Positions 63,694 to 64,000 of a DNA stretch of 64,000 bases are shown one piece after another (position 1 is the first letter of the stretch; every line of letters starts with the position of its first letter). The notes below the pieces were generated by a model. That model did not search any database, was not told the origin of the DNA, and worked only from the letters and a program-made list of their open reading frames with translations. Both the position numbers and the translations under genes were made by a program. This DNA comes from Paenibacillus algicola (lineage in GTDB: Bacteria; Bacillota; Bacilli; Paenibacillales; Paenibacillaceae), in assembly GCF_005577435.1 (NCBI RefSeq), contig NZ_CP040396.1:1856501-1920500 (forward strand). The letters run 5' to 3'.

Positions 63694-64000
63694 ATGAATA
63701 ACAAAAGACAAACGATTTGGCTCGTATCCATGTTAAGCCTGATGGTTGTGCTCTCAGCGTATTATCTGTTCACGGAGGACGCCGGACCCGCGGCTCCGCC
63801 GGTGGCAGAGCGGACGCAGGATTTTGGTCTGCAGGCCCAGGGTGATGAAATTGTCGTCCATGAAGTGGTGGAGGAAGGTGTAGACGGCGATGCCGGCAAG
63901 TCTGAGGATGCGGCAGTCGGCAGTGACACAGATACCTCCAAGGCCAATGGCGAGGCTGCCGATGAAACCGGAAATCCCGCTCAGCCGGAAGCAGGCTCAG
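63694..64000 (+). CDS. spoIIIAH: stage III sporulation protein AH (3' end outside window)
   Basis: The first 102 codons are present. ATG with AAAGGAGG upstream; one transmembrane helix (QTIWLVSMLSLMVVLSAYYLF), then an acidic, Gly/Ser/Asp-rich linker. SpoIIIAH pairs with SpoIIQ of the forespore to bridge the two membranes; that C-terminal domain is beyond the window. Confidence 0.92.
   Translation, partial: MNNKRQTIWLVSMLSLMVVLSAYYLFTEDAGPAAPPVAERTQDFGLQAQGDEIVVHEVVEEGVDGDAGKSEDAAVGSDTDTSKANGEAADETGNPAQPEAGS

Overview
This 64 kb window comes from a spore-forming Bacillales chromosome and looks most like Paenibacillus. The right end has the conserved order yqhP-position gene, yqhQ, yqhR, aroQ, yqhT, efp, (lysC), yqhV, spoIIIAA to spoIIIAH. 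Shine-Dalgarno sites are strong, GTG and TTG starts are common, and most host genes look GC-balanced to GC-rich. One AT-rich island (about 9.6-13.0 kb) stands out. I saw no rRNA, tRNA or CRISPR array.

Left part (1-7.6 kb): the end of a DeoR/FruR-type repressor, fruK and fruA form a fructose PTS operon. A carbohydrate/polyol cluster follows, with three Gfo/Idh/MocA oxidoreductases and an AraC/cupin regulator. From 7.6 to 15.1 kb lies an insertion-sequence graveyard. It holds an IS3 remnant, two IS1182-type copies sharing a 1.0 kb identical block, an IS4-family element with inverted repeats and an 8 bp target duplication, a frameshifted secreted protein, a response regulator cut off after 24 codons, and a methyltransferase that lost its SAM-binding motif by an in-frame deletion.

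Middle (15.3-38.3 kb): a further MocA gene precedes a six-gene exopolysaccharide-like operon (17.1-25.2 kb). It encodes a membrane-anchored GH-A-like protein, a HEAT-repeat membrane protein, a processive family 2 glycosyltransferase, a receiver protein with Asp replaced by Glu, a UDP-HexNAc dehydrogenase and a membrane-anchored TIM-barrel-like protein. Next come YitT behind a structured leader, an IS relic inside an intrinsic terminator, msrAB, a VTT-domain protein, a foldase-like protein, and a yybP-ykoY (Mn2+) riboswitch upstream of a TerC/YjbE transporter. An AraC regulator is divergent from a MocA / sugar isomerase / ThuA operon that shares a 23 bp upstream motif with the 15.3 kb MocA gene. 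An HxlR regulator and an Fnr with a C-terminal cysteine cluster follow.

Right part (38.5-64 kb): a large secreted protein, zur-yidD, T-box-controlled metG, Zur-box-controlled znuABC, ccdA, splB, mntR, two exported or lipid-related enzymes, and the yqh-efp-lysC-spoIIIA block. lysC carries a strong internal start for its beta subunit. The window ends inside spoIIIAH. Metal homeostasis (Zur, ZnuABC, MntR, TerC) and sugar oxidation (five MocA family members) are the recurring themes.
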